A DNA stretch of 64,000 bases, taken from NCBI RefSeq assembly GCF_001650905.1, contig NZ_LXYG01000012.1, positions 62,001-126,000 of the forward strand, written 5' to 3'. The DNA is from Balneola sp. EhC07 (GTDB lineage Bacteria > Bacteroidota > Rhodothermia > Balneolales > Balneolaceae). Under the pieces are notes generated by a model that made no database searches, had not been told where the DNA came from, and worked only from the letters and a program-made list of their open reading frames with translations. This document shows, one piece after another, positions 16,642 through 25,051 of this stretch (the first letter of the stretch is position 1; every line of letters begins with the position of its first letter). The position numbers and the translations under genes were made by a program.

Positions 16642-17115
16642 ATGGATATTAATAAAAGCAAACAAATTAGAGATAGCTTTGAAGCCCTTGAGGTTGAAGA
16701 AAGTCGATTTGTGGACAATCAAATGTTTGTTGCAGCACAAATCCAAAATGGTTTGGAAAGAAAAGGTTGGTCACAAAATAAATTATCAAGAGAATCAGGT
16801 TTGAATGAAAATGTGATTCGTCAAATAATAGCAGGCGAAGGAAATCCAACGCTAAAAACAATCTCAGCAATAGAACAGGCTTTAAATGAAGAAGTTATTG
16901 TGGCTCCGGACTTCTTTATGGAAGAGTTAGAAGAGAAAGGGGTTATTATCAGTGAATCGAACTATATGGATTTTTCATTTAGATATACTGAAGAACTATC
17001 AAGTTCTATGTTTGCGGAAGGAGCTGAGTATTCTTTTGAGTTCAATAAAAAAAATAGAGATCAAGTAGAATATATACCATCTGATAACATGCATTTATTG
17101 CCAAAAGCCAGCTAA
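16642..17115 (+). CDS. XRE-family HTH antitoxin with long C-terminal tail
   Basis: A 157-residue protein with a clear XRE/Cro helix-turn-helix at about 43-82 (WSQNKLSRESGLNENVIRQI, then GNPTLKTISAIEQAL). This is the HigA type of antitoxin DNA-binding domain, probably binding the dyad at 16114-16131. After the HTH comes a tail of about 70 residues rich in aromatic and exposed hydrophobic residues (YMDFSFRYTEEL, FAEGAEYSFEF, VEYIPSDNMHLLP). In known toxin-antitoxin-chaperone systems such a tail is the chaperone-addiction region recognised by a SecB-like protein, and a SecB-like gene follows 8 bases downstream. The first 40 residues form a helical extension. Role as antitoxin is inferred from domain and operon. 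Confidence 0.75.
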   Translation: MDINKSKQIRDSFEALEVEESRFVDNQMFVAAQIQNGLERKGWSQNKLSRESGLNENVIRQIIAGEGNPTLKTISAIEQALNEEVIVAPDFFMEELEEKGVIISESNYMDFSFRYTEELSSSMFAEGAEYSFEFNKKNRDQVEYIPSDNMHLLPKAS

Positions 17116-17123
17116 TTAGAAGA

Positions 17124-17570
17124 ATGGAAAAAAAATTAAGTTTTGGTTTAGATTCTTTCAAAGTAAAATCTTTTCGGTTTGATTCAACGGAGAAGACAAT
17201 TCGGAAGGATCGTATAAATTTTGATATTCAGTTAAATATCAAATCAAAAAAAGGCGAAAGAAAATGTACTGTGTTTTTTCGCATTGAGGCGAAGCATGGA
17301 AAGCAACAACCAATTAGCTTAGGTGTCATCGAGACAGAAACAATTTATAATCTTATTGGTGAAATACCTTACAATGAAGAAACAGATTCTATACAGTTAC
17401 CTAACGATCTAATTGTTACGTTTGTATCAATAGGATATTCAACCACAAGAGGAGCTTTATTAGTAAAAGCTCAATCCACGATACTTGCAGATGCTCCACT
17501 GCCCATTATTGATCCAGTGAAGCTTTGGGAGCATTTTAAAAATCAAAAAAGCGAAAAAAAATCAGGTTAA
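17124..17570 (+). CDS. SecB-like chaperone, third gene of the module
   Basis: A 148-residue protein that I read as SecB-fold: alternating beta strands (INFDIQLNIKS, RKCTVFFRIEA, ISLGVIETETIYNL) followed by a helix turn and the C-terminal block TTRGALLVKAQSTILADAPLPIIDP with KLWEHF. This closely mirrors the SecB end, where a SRG motif is followed by a proline-bearing loop and a NFDALF-type helix. General SecB is a tetrameric export chaperone; SecB-like proteins encoded third in TA operons (as in M. tuberculosis Rv1955-1957) instead protect the antitoxin. Operon position, small spacing and the aromatic antitoxin tail fit that use. Similarity was judged by eye. Low GC. Confidence 0.6.
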   Translation: MEKKLSFGLDSFKVKSFRFDSTEKTIRKDRINFDIQLNIKSKKGERKCTVFFRIEAKHGKQQPISLGVIETETIYNLIGEIPYNEETDSIQLPNDLIVTFVSIGYSTTRGALLVKAQSTILADAPLPIIDPVKLWEHFKNQKSEKKSG

Positions 17571-17683
17571 TTACTTGATACACACCCCCCAAACCTTCAA
17601 TAACCCATCCGGCATTTACTAAACTGATCGCGGTTTCCTGAGCTTTTTCGCTGGATTAAAAAAGACGGGCGACTCTACTAAAA

Positions 17684-17723
17684 TAAAAAAGCCCTCAGCG
17701 CTGTGAAGACGCGTTTTGGGCTT
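17684..17723 (-). terminator. Probable terminator after tRNA-Arg
   Basis: AAGCCC (17689-17694) and GGGCTT (17718-17723) can pair around a loop that holds the small dyad CAGCGCTG; the + strand A run on the left gives a T run on the - strand. It lies 10 bases past the tRNA 3' end. Confidence 0.6.
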
Positions 17724-17732
17724 ATTTAGGTG

Positions 17733-17806
17733 TACACCCGACAGGAGTCGAACCTGTAACCGCCTGATTCGTAGTCAGGTACTCTATCCAATTGAGCTAC
17801 GGGTGC
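17733..17806 (-). tRNA. tRNA-Arg (ACG anticodon)
   Basis: On the minus strand a 74-nt cloverleaf can be drawn: acceptor GCACCCG with CGGGTGT (one G-T pair at the end), D arm with AGCTCAATTGGATAGAGT, anticodon stem CCTGA/TCAGG enclosing CTACGAA (anticodon ACG), and T arm ACAGG-TTCGACT-CCTGT. The 3' CCA is not encoded (the sequence continues CACC). ACG is read as ICG after deamination and decodes CGU/CGC/CGA. Its 3' end points at the restriction/TAC region, an arrangement often seen with integrated elements, but I found no second copy of the tRNA end on the far side. Confidence 0.97.
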
Positions 17807-17882
17807 ATTTTCAATAAAATTAATTGAGAGCCTTAAAGATAAGGACTTCTTTACCGCTTCACAATCATTTTTTGCAATAAAA

Positions 17883-17913
17883 AAAGCCTTTCTGTGAAAC
17901 ACAGAAAGGCTTT
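17883..17913 (-). terminator. Terminator of ahcY
   Basis: AAAGCCTTTCTGTG and CACAGAAAGGCTTT form a perfect 14-bp stem with a three-base AAA loop, with a run of A on the + strand (T on the - strand) directly past the stem. It lies 34 bases past the ahcY stop. Confidence 0.93.
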
Positions 17914-17947
17914 GAAATTTGATACTTGAAATTTGTTCTTTAAGCTA

Positions 17948-19255
17948 TCAATATCTGTACTGATCAGACTTGTAAGGTCCTGTAATCGGAACACCAATAT
18001 ATTCAGCTTGTTCTTCAGTAAGTGTTTCCAGCTCAACGCCAATTTTAGATAGATGTAATCGTGCTACTTTTTCATCTAAAGATTTAGGCAACACGTGAAC
18101 ACCGGGCTCAAATTCTTCCGGTCTGTTCCAAAGTGCGATCTGAGCTATAGTCTGATTTGTGAAACTGTTACTCATCACAAAAGATGGATGTCCGGTAGCA
18201 TTACCAAGATTCATCAATCTTCCTTGTGAAAGAAGCACGACTTGTTTTCCTGATTTCAGAGTAAAAATATCAACCTGAGGCTTGATGTTTTCTTCTTCGG
18301 AATTCGCTTTCAACCAGGCTACGTCAATTTCGTTATCGAAATGACCAATGTTACCAACGATCACTTTGTCTTTCATGCTTTCAAAGTGACGACCTTTAAC
18401 GATGTCTTTGTTTCCGGTAGCTGTAACAACGATGTCAGCACGTTTAGCAGCTTCATCCATGGTCTTAACTTCAAAGCCATCCATTGCAGCTTGTAGTGCA
18501 CAGATCGGATCAATTTCAGTTACAATCACGCGGGCACCGGCTCCTCTCAAAGAAGCAGCAGTTCCTTTTCCTACATCACCGTATCCGGCAACCACGGCAA
18601 CTTTTCCTGCCATCATAACATCGGTAGCTCTGCGAATGGCATCCACCGCTGATTCTTTACAACCGTACTTGTTATCAAACTTAGATTTGGTAACAGAATC
18701 ATTTACGTTGATTGCAGGAAGTGTAAGTGTTCCTTTTCTTTCTCTTTCGATTAAGCGAAGAACACCGGTGGTAGTTTCTTCTGAAATTCCGTTAATGCCA
18801 TCCACTAATTCAGGATATCTGTCCAGAACCATGTTGGTAAGATCTCCACCGTCATCCAGAATCATGTTGAGAGGTTGTCCGTCAGGGAAGAATAATGTTT
18901 GCTCAATACACCAATCAAATTCTTCTTCGGTCATTCCTTTCCAAGCGTAAACCGGAACTCCGGCTTTAGCAATAGCTGCAGCGGCGTGATCCTGAGTGGA
19001 ATAAATATTACAAGATGACCACGTTACATCTGCTCCTAGATCAACAAGCGTTTCAATAAGAACGGCAGTCTGAATGGTCATGTGAAGACAACCTGCAATT
19101 CGCGCACCTTTTAAAGGTTGCTCAGATTTATACTCTTCTCTCAATGCCATTAATCCCGGCATTTCAGCTTCAGCAAGCTCTATTTCCTGTCGGCCATATT
19201 TAGCTTGAGAAATGTCTTTTACTTTGTAGGCTAATTTTTCTTTTACTTCTGGCAT
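17948..19255 (-). CDS. ahcY: Adenosylhomocysteinase
   Basis: A 435-residue NAD-dependent enzyme that reversibly splits S-adenosylhomocysteine into adenosine and homocysteine, removing the product inhibitor of SAM methyltransferases. Visible blocks: [16 protein letters not shown] (55-70), [17 protein letters not shown] (80-96), the NAD-binding AGYGDVGKG (223-231), and the C-terminal tail PYKSDQYRY, whose Lys and Tyr complete the cofactor site of the neighbouring subunit. Length is typical of the bacterial form without the 40-residue insert. It is followed by its own terminator; 15 bases upstream lies the stop of the thiol-disulfide lipoprotein gene, so the two may be cotranscribed. Confidence 0.98.
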   Translation of the reverse strand: MPEVKEKLAYKVKDISQAKYGRQEIELAEAEMPGLMALREEYKSEQPLKGARIAGCLHMTIQTAVLIETLVDLGADVTWSSCNIYSTQDHAAAAIAKAGVPVYAWKGMTEEEFDWCIEQTLFFPDGQPLNMILDDGGDLTNMVLDRYPELVDGINGISEETTTGVLRLIERERKGTLTLPAINVNDSVTKSKFDNKYGCKESAVDAIRRATDVMMAGKVAVVAGYGDVGKGTAASLRGAGARVIVTEIDPICALQAAMDGFEVKTMDEAAKRADIVVTATGNKDIVKGRHFESMKDKVIVGNIGHFDNEIDVAWLKANSEEENIKPQVDIFTLKSGKQVVLLSQGRLMNLGNATGHPSFVMSNSFTNQTIAQIALWNRPEEFEPGVHVLPKSLDEKVARLHLSKIGVELETLTEEQAEYIGVPITGPYKSDQYRY

Positions 19256-19270
19256 AATGTATAATCTAAT

Positions 19271-19813
19271 CTATGATTGTTTATTGTCTTCTATAATGGT
19301 CTTGGCTTTTAAGTAATCGCCTTCAGTTCCATTAGAACCCACTTCTGCTTTAATAAGATAGCCATTTGGGTCTATAAATATCTTAAATGGGATTCCGAAA
19401 CTGATCACCTTAGGTCCGATCTCATTTTTATCAAGAACAAAGTTGAAGTCATAATTTTTGTCATTCATAAAAGCTTTCACTTCTTTCGGAGTATCACTGT
19501 CTTGTAAGTTTACAGCCAATACTGCGAAGTCGTCTTTATATTCTTTTCTTAGGGAATCCATCGCCGGAAAAACTTGCAGACAAGGTCCGCACCAGGTTTC
19601 CCAGAAATCAATCAAAACAACTTTTCCTTTATAATCCTGAATAGAAACTTCATTTCCATTCAAGTCAGTAAAAGTCGAGTTCCAGATAATTTCGCCAATT
19701 TTTAATTGCTCATCATTCAGCTCTCTTGGGTTTTTGCGAGGCTCACCGCACGAAGATATCAGAAGAGAAGTAAAAAGCAGTCCGAGTAGTATGTGTTTTT
19801 TTGTCATTTTCAT
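19271..19813 (-). CDS. TlpA/ResA-type thiol-disulfide lipoprotein
   Basis: A 180-residue envelope protein with a signal ending in lipobox ISSC (Cys22) and a thioredoxin-fold domain. The redox pair is in WETWCGPCLQ (Cys75 and Cys78) and the cis-proline loop is FGIPFKIFIDPNG. Members of the TlpA/ResA group reduce or oxidise cysteines outside the cytoplasm, for example in cytochrome c maturation. The N-terminal mature part holds a charged stretch EPRKNPRELNDEQ. It lies upstream of ahcY on the same strand with 15 bases between. The client protein is unknown. Confidence 0.93.
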   Translation of the reverse strand: MKMTKKHILLGLLFTSLLISSCGEPRKNPRELNDEQLKIGEIIWNSTFTDLNGNEVSIQDYKGKVVLIDFWETWCGPCLQVFPAMDSLRKEYKDDFAVLAVNLQDSDTPKEVKAFMNDKNYDFNFVLDKNEIGPKVISFGIPFKIFIDPNGYLIKAEVGSNGTEGDYLKAKTIIEDNKQS

Positions 19814-19898
19814 ATTTGTTTTAACAACAAAAGATAAGGCAAAGTTCTGTTAAATGAGATAACAGTTCTGTAACAAATAAATGCGAATATGGGAAAAG

Positions 19899-19931
19899 TT
19901 TGAAACTTAAAGTTAAGTAACAGTATCTTTA
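19899..19931 (+). promoter_or_regulatory. Bacteroidota-type promoter, possibly leaderless
   Basis: TTTG at 19899-19902, 21 bases, then TATCTTTA at 19924-19931, close to the TTTG/TAnnTTTG consensus. Only 3 bases separate the -7 box from ATG 19935, so transcription would begin at about the start codon. Confidence 0.5.
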
Positions 19932-19934
19932 AAA

Positions 19935-21146
19935 ATGCAGAATAATATATATGATTTCACAATAGTAGGAGCCGGAATTGTAGGCCTCTCCACTGCTTAC
20001 AAACTTTCATTGGCAATGCCGGATGCGAAAATATTAATTCTTGAGAAAGAAGATAGAGTAGCAGCTCACCAGACCGGGAAAAATTCAGGAGTTATACATT
20101 CCGGTATTTATTACAAACCGGGAAGTTACAAGGCCAAAAATTGTATCAATGGCCGTCATCAACTGGTAGATTTTTGTAAAGAAAACGACGTGGCTATTGA
20201 TATATGCGGTAAAGTAATTGTGGCAACAGAAGAATCAGAAATGGAGAGACTCGATTCTATTTATAAGCGTGGACTGGAGAACAAGATAGAAGGTTTAGAA
20301 AAGATCGATCAAAATGAATTGGTAGAAATTGAACCCTTTGTCAGTGGTGTTGGAGCTATCAAAGTTCCTTGCGCAGGTATTGTTGATTATGCGGGAATGT
20401 GCAGGAAACTTCTGCAGAAAATAATTGGGCTTGGCGGGAATATAGCTTTTGGAGAAGAAGTAGTACGCATTAAAACTGAAGTTGATTTTCTTTCTGTAAA
20501 CACCAAAAAGAACAGCTATAGATCTAACTATTTAATTAATTGCGCAGGTTTATATTGTGATCATGTAGCCAGAGCAGCCGGTATAAAATCGCCAATTCAG
20601 ATAGTCCCTTTTAAAGGCGAATATTATGAGTTAAAACCCGAAGCTGAATATTTAGTAAAGCACCTGATCTATCCACTTCCACATAAGGATTTTCCATTTC
20701 TGGGAGTTCACTTTACAAGAATGGCAAATGGGGGAATAGAATGTGGACCGAACGCCGTTCCTGTGTTTAAAAGAGAAGGATATAAGAAACTCTCTTTTGA
20801 TATGGAAGAAGCATTGGAGATGATGAATTTCTCAGGGTTTTGGAAGCTTTCGAAGAAGCATTGGAGGATGGGAATGGACGAATACCATCGCTCTTTATCA
20901 AAAGCTGCGTTTGTTAAAGGATTACAGAAATTGATACCAAGCGTAAAGAAAGAACATCTTAAAGTTGCTCCATCTGGAGTAAGAGCGATGGCTCTAAAAT
21001 CGGACGGAGAAATCTTAGATGATTTTTATTTTGAAGTAGTTGATCGTCAGATTCATGTTTTAAATGCTCCAAGTCCGGCTGCTACGGCCGGGTTAGCTAT
21101 AGGAGACGAGATCGTAAAAAAGATAAAAGAAAGTTTTATACATTAA
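19935..21146 (+). CDS. lhgO: L-2-hydroxyglutarate oxidase/dehydrogenase
   Basis: A 403-residue FAD protein of the LhgO (YgaF) family, which oxidises L-2-hydroxyglutarate to 2-oxoglutarate, usually passing electrons to the quinone pool. The dinucleotide-binding motif is VGAGIVGLSTA (11-21), followed by LILEKEDRVAAHQTGKNSGV with IHSGIYY, a strong family signature, and near the C-terminus APSGVRAMAL and NAPSPAATAGLAIG. Length is typical. The gene probably starts an operon with a C5-epimerase-like lipoprotein and a YdiJ-like D-2-hydroxyacid dehydrogenase, so both enantiomers of 2-hydroxyglutarate may be handled here. Confidence 0.94.
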   Translation: MQNNIYDFTIVGAGIVGLSTAYKLSLAMPDAKILILEKEDRVAAHQTGKNSGVIHSGIYYKPGSYKAKNCINGRHQLVDFCKENDVAIDICGKVIVATEESEMERLDSIYKRGLENKIEGLEKIDQNELVEIEPFVSGVGAIKVPCAGIVDYAGMCRKLLQKIIGLGGNIAFGEEVVRIKTEVDFLSVNTKKNSYRSNYLINCAGLYCDHVARAAGIKSPIQIVPFKGEYYELKPEAEYLVKHLIYPLPHKDFPFLGVHFTRMANGGIECGPNAVPVFKREGYKKLSFDMEEALEMMNFSGFWKLSKKHWRMGMDEYHRSLSKAAFVKGLQKLIPSVKKEHLKVAPSGVRAMALKSDGEILDDFYFEVVDRQIHVLNAPSPAATAGLAIGDEIVKKIKESFIH

Positions 21147-21192
21147 GGGCTAATATCCGGACTCACAAGCATATATAAACAGCTATTCCATA

Positions 21193-22122
21193 ATGAATGT
21201 TAAAGTTATTTTTTTTCTGTTAATCAGTGTCTTAGTACTGTCCTGTAAATCAGAAATTGAAGAAGATCTAAAAGACCTGTCTTCAGTTAAGGTGACTGAG
21301 TATTCCTATCAGGAGTTACCATACTTGGAGCAACCATATATCAGGGAGAATTATATATCTACTACGATCGAGTATTTCGATCAGGACTCCGTTCCGGTGC
21401 AGATTAAAAATGGAGAAATGTATTACAATCCTGTGTTTACATCCCTGTATGGAATAAGATATGTGGATGCATTTATACGAAGTGGGGATTCTTACTATTT
21501 AACATTGGCTAAGCGTATTGCAGATAGATTAGTTGAGGAGTCAAGGGATGATAATCAGATTTTATTATTTCCTTATAATTTTGAATTCGAATACTCGCAT
21601 GAAGATAGGTTTCAAACTCCTTGGTATTCAGGAATGGCTCAAGGCAGAATGTTGACTTTTTTTGTGAGAATGTATGGTGTGACGAATGAGTCTAAATATT
21701 TGGAATGGGCACACCAAACTTTCGAGACATTTAAACTTCTTCAAAGTCAGGATCAGGATTGGATCGGATATATAGATAATGAAAATTATTACTGGATCGA
21801 GGAATACCCGGCTGAAAATCCTATTCATGTGCTTAACGGATTTATTTATGCCATTTATGGTTTGTACGATTATTATTTACTAACCAAAGATGAGGAGAGT
21901 TTGTATTTGCTCAATGCTTCTGTGACAACAATTGAAAATTATATTGAGGACTTCAGAAACCCCGGTGGCATTAGTAGTTATGATCTAAAGAATCGTTTTT
22001 TAAATTCTGATTATCATGATATTCATGTTGACCAATTAAATATGTTATTTGCGATAACCGGAGAAACTTACTTTAAAGAAAAAGCCGACCTCTTTGAAAA
22101 TGATTTTTCAGGTTCCAATTGA
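21193..22122 (+). CDS. C5-epimerase-domain lipoprotein
   Basis: A 309-residue lipoprotein (signal with lipobox VLSC, Cys18). The mature part has the fold marks of the D-glucuronyl C5-epimerase C-terminal domain: TPWYSGMAQGRMLTFFVRMY (142-161), YWIEEYP (200-206) and NGFIYAIYGLYDYY (215-228). This (alpha/alpha)-type domain occurs in heparan sulfate epimerases and in many bacterial proteins of unknown substrate. An outer-membrane or periplasmic polysaccharide-modifying role is likely. It lies between two 2-hydroxyacid oxidase genes with gaps of about 50 bases on each side; no functional link to them is obvious. Confidence 0.85.
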   Translation: MNVKVIFFLLISVLVLSCKSEIEEDLKDLSSVKVTEYSYQELPYLEQPYIRENYISTTIEYFDQDSVPVQIKNGEMYYNPVFTSLYGIRYVDAFIRSGDSYYLTLAKRIADRLVEESRDDNQILLFPYNFEFEYSHEDRFQTPWYSGMAQGRMLTFFVRMYGVTNESKYLEWAHQTFETFKLLQSQDQDWIGYIDNENYYWIEEYPAENPIHVLNGFIYAIYGLYDYYLLTKDEESLYLLNASVTTIENYIEDFRNPGGISSYDLKNRFLNSDYHDIHVDQLNMLFAITGETYFKEKADLFENDFSGSN

Positions 22123-22172
22123 TTTTCAGTATTAATTAACACAAAATTTTTTCATAAAAAGGAAGATCCCAG

Positions 22173-25010
22173 TTGATAGATTCTAATAAACTTACAAAAA
22201 TGCTTTACTCTCAGGATGCATCTATGTATCAAGAGACACCAAAAGGAGTTTCATTTCCAAGATCGGTTGATGATATCAGGGAGTTGGTTCTGAAAGCTAA
22301 TAAAGAACGATTTTCAATAACTGCCCGGAGTGCAGGAACCAGTTTAGCAGGGCAAACTACGGGATCAGGTGTGATCATGGATATTTCAAAATTCATGACA
22401 AAGATCGTAGAAATTGATACTGAGAATAAAAGAACAATTGTTGAACCCGGAGTGATCAGGGATGTTTTAAATCATGAAGTCGGGAAGCATGATCTGTTAT
22501 TTGGTCCTGATACTTCTACCACAAATAGGTGTATGATCGGTGGGATGATCGGAAATAATTCATCCGGATCGTTTTCCATCAAGTATAAAACGACAAGAGA
22601 GCATGTACTTTCAATGGATGTGGTTTTAAGTGATGGAAGCATAGCCAGGTTTGAGCCACTTTCGCCAAACGAACTGGAGGAAAAGAAAAAGCTTCAGAAT
22701 CTTGAAGGAAGTATCTATCGCAGTATGCTATCCTTGCTTGAAAAAAATAAAGAACTGATTAAGAAAAATTATCCGCATCCGGAAATAATTAGAAGAAATA
22801 CCGGCTATGCTCTGGATAAATTGCTTGAAATGGAGCCTTTCACCGATGGGGGGAGAGCATTTAACTTATGTGAGTTGCTTTGTGGTAGCGAGGGCACACT
22901 GGCAATGACAGGGTCCGCTACATTAAACCTTGTTCAAACAGATTCAATTCAAAAAATAGTGATACCTCATTTCAATACTATCAATGAATCCATGGTAGCA
23001 ACTATTGAGGCAGTAAAATATGATCCTAGTGCTGTTGAGCTTATTGATGATATTATTCTGAATGCTACAAAGGCCAATCCGGAACAATCACAAAACAGAT
23101 TTTTTCTGGATAAGGAGCCTAAAAGCATACTTGTCGTACAATTTACAGGTAACGATGAAGCCGAAATTGATCTGAAAATAGATGAATTGATACGATCTCT
23201 AAGTAGCAAAGGTCTTGGATATTCTTTTCCAGTACTTTCGGATGCTTCAGAAATGAAAAGTGTTTTCGATCTGAGAAAAGCCGGACTTGGTCTTTTAATG
23301 GGATTAGGTAAAGAAGCAAGATCACCAACTTTTTGTGAAGATACAGCTGTTCGAGTCAAGGATTTGCCTGAATATGTAAACCGATTCCAGAAGCTTTTGG
23401 ACAAACACAAAACCACATGTGTATTCTACGCTCATGCATCTGTAGGTGAACTGCATCTTCGCCCTATGATAGATACGATGACTCCCGAAGGAATCGAGAA
23501 GATGAAAATCATGGCTGAAGAAATTGCTGAACTTGTTGGTGAGTTCAGGGGATCATTGTCGGGAGAACATGGTGACGGAAGGGCAAGAGCACCTTATATT
23601 GAAAAAGTTCTCAGTAAAGAAATGATGCCGATTTTAAAGCAGGTGAAAGAGATCTGGGATCCTAATTACATCTTCAATCCTGGGAAAATAATTAACGCAA
23701 AACCAATTGAAGAAGATCTAAGGTTCTCTCCGGCATATCATTCAAAACCGGTGAGTACAGAATTTCATTGGCGAAGAGAAGGTAGTTTAAATGAAGCTTT
23801 AGAGCTTTGTAACGGTGCTGGAGTGTGTAGAAAGCTTTCATTAAGTGGTGGTACAATGTGTCCGTCATATATGGCTACTACAGACGAAAGAGACAGTACC
23901 AGAGGTAGAGCTAATGTTTTCAGGCAGGTTTTTGAGGGAGAGAATCCTGATCAGTTTAAGTCTAAAGAACTAAAAGAAGCACTGGACCTCTGCCTGAGTT
24001 GTAAGGCTTGTAAAAGCGAATGTCCTGCCAATGTAGATATGGCAAAAATGAAGGCAGAGTTTATGAATGGGTGGCATCAAGAGCACAGAAGTACCATTGG
24101 AGAAAAATTCTTTGTTAATTCATCAAAACTATATCCTTTGGCGGCTTTATTTCCGAGGCTTTCAAACCGGATTTCAAGCCTTGAGGTAACAAAGAAGCTT
24201 TTGGAAAATATTGCCGGAATATCTTCATCAAGAACACTTCCGGAGTTTTCTGATCAGACCTTCCGGTCATGGTGGAGATCATATAAAAAGAAGGAAGCTT
24301 CAAAGAAAGTAGCGCTGGTTGTAGATCTCTTTACAAACTATCATGAACCTGAAGTAGCCAAGTCAGCAGTATTCGTGTTAGAAAAAATGGGATTTCAGGT
24401 TATAGTTCCAAAAGTTGATGAGCTCGGTCGACCTCAATTATCAAAAGGCTTTTTAAAAGAAGCTAAAAAAATAGCTCATAATGCGATTTCTGAATTAAAG
24501 GGATTCGCAAATAATAAGATCCCGGTAATTGGTCTGGAGCCATCTGAGATACTAACGGTAAAAGATGAATTTCTGGATCTGTGCGATGAACAGCATTTAA
24601 AAGACGCACATCAATTAGCTAAACACTGTTATACTTTTGAAGAGTTTTTGGCTTCGAATCTAGAATTACTGCCTGCATCAAAGTTTGATGATCCTGTAAT
24701 TGTACATGAACACTGTCACGCTAAAGCGCTTTCTAAAAAAAGGTTGTCCAAAAAAATACTGGAGCATGTTGGATTTAAGGTAACAGAATTAGACGCGGGA
24801 TGTTGCGGAATGGCCGGAAGCTTTGGGTATGAAAAAGATAAGTTTGAAGTGTCTATGGAAATCGGAAGCCAACGATTATTCCCTGCAATTAAAGAGGATA
24901 ATAATCGTAGTAGCGTATGTGCTTCTGGGTTCTCTTGTAGACATCAGATATTTGACGGAACTGAAACGAAAGCAAAGCATATAACTCAATTGATTTCTGA
25001 TAAAATTTAA
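22173..25010 (+). CDS. YdiJ-like FAD and iron-sulfur D-2-hydroxyacid dehydrogenase
   Basis: A 945-residue fusion of a GlcD-type FAD-binding domain and a GlcF-like iron-sulfur domain. The N-terminal part has SAGTSLAGQTTG (FAD pocket), GPDTSTTNRCMIGGMIGNN and SGEHGDGRARAPY. Two 4Fe-4S sites follow: C546, C552, C563 (GGTMCPSY) and C607-x2-C610-x2-C613-x3-C617P. A CCG-type domain closes the protein (HEHCHAKAL, DAGCCGMAGSFGYEKD). E. coli YdiJ, of the same layout, oxidises D-2-hydroxyglutarate; the upstream lhgO supports that substrate, although D-lactate cannot be excluded. Translation seems to start at TTG 22173 (Ile-Asp-Ser next), preceded by AAAAAGGAAG; the next ATG would remove nine residues of a conserved helix. 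Confidence 0.92.
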   Translation: MIDSNKLTKMLYSQDASMYQETPKGVSFPRSVDDIRELVLKANKERFSITARSAGTSLAGQTTGSGVIMDISKFMTKIVEIDTENKRTIVEPGVIRDVLNHEVGKHDLLFGPDTSTTNRCMIGGMIGNNSSGSFSIKYKTTREHVLSMDVVLSDGSIARFEPLSPNELEEKKKLQNLEGSIYRSMLSLLEKNKELIKKNYPHPEIIRRNTGYALDKLLEMEPFTDGGRAFNLCELLCGSEGTLAMTGSATLNLVQTDSIQKIVIPHFNTINESMVATIEAVKYDPSAVELIDDIILNATKANPEQSQNRFFLDKEPKSILVVQFTGNDEAEIDLKIDELIRSLSSKGLGYSFPVLSDASEMKSVFDLRKAGLGLLMGLGKEARSPTFCEDTAVRVKDLPEYVNRFQKLLDKHKTTCVFYAHASVGELHLRPMIDTMTPEGIEKMKIMAEEIAELVGEFRGSLSGEHGDGRARAPYIEKVLSKEMMPILKQVKEIWDPNYIFNPGKIINAKPIEEDLRFSPAYHSKPVSTEFHWRREGSLNEALELCNGAGVCRKLSLSGGTMCPSYMATTDERDSTRGRANVFRQVFEGENPDQFKSKELKEALDLCLSCKACKSECPANVDMAKMKAEFMNGWHQEHRSTIGEKFFVNSSKLYPLAALFPRLSNRISSLEVTKKLLENIAGISSSRTLPEFSDQTFRSWWRSYKKKEASKKVALVVDLFTNYHEPEVAKSAVFVLEKMGFQVIVPKVDELGRPQLSKGFLKEAKKIAHNAISELKGFANNKIPVIGLEPSEILTVKDEFLDLCDEQHLKDAHQLAKHCYTFEEFLASNLELLPASKFDDPVIVHEHCHAKALSKKRLSKKILEHVGFKVTELDAGCCGMAGSFGYEKDKFEVSMEIGSQRLFPAIKEDNNRSSVCASGFSCRHQIFDGTETKAKHITQLISDKI

Positions 25011-25051
25011 TTAGATTGATATTAAACTAAATTGAAGAAAGGAGATGTTTT

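Noticed and set aside
17733-17806. tRNA-Arg as a proven attachment site of the island
   Set aside because: No second copy of the tRNA 3' end and no integrase gene were found between 11566 and 17732; kept only as a contextual idea.
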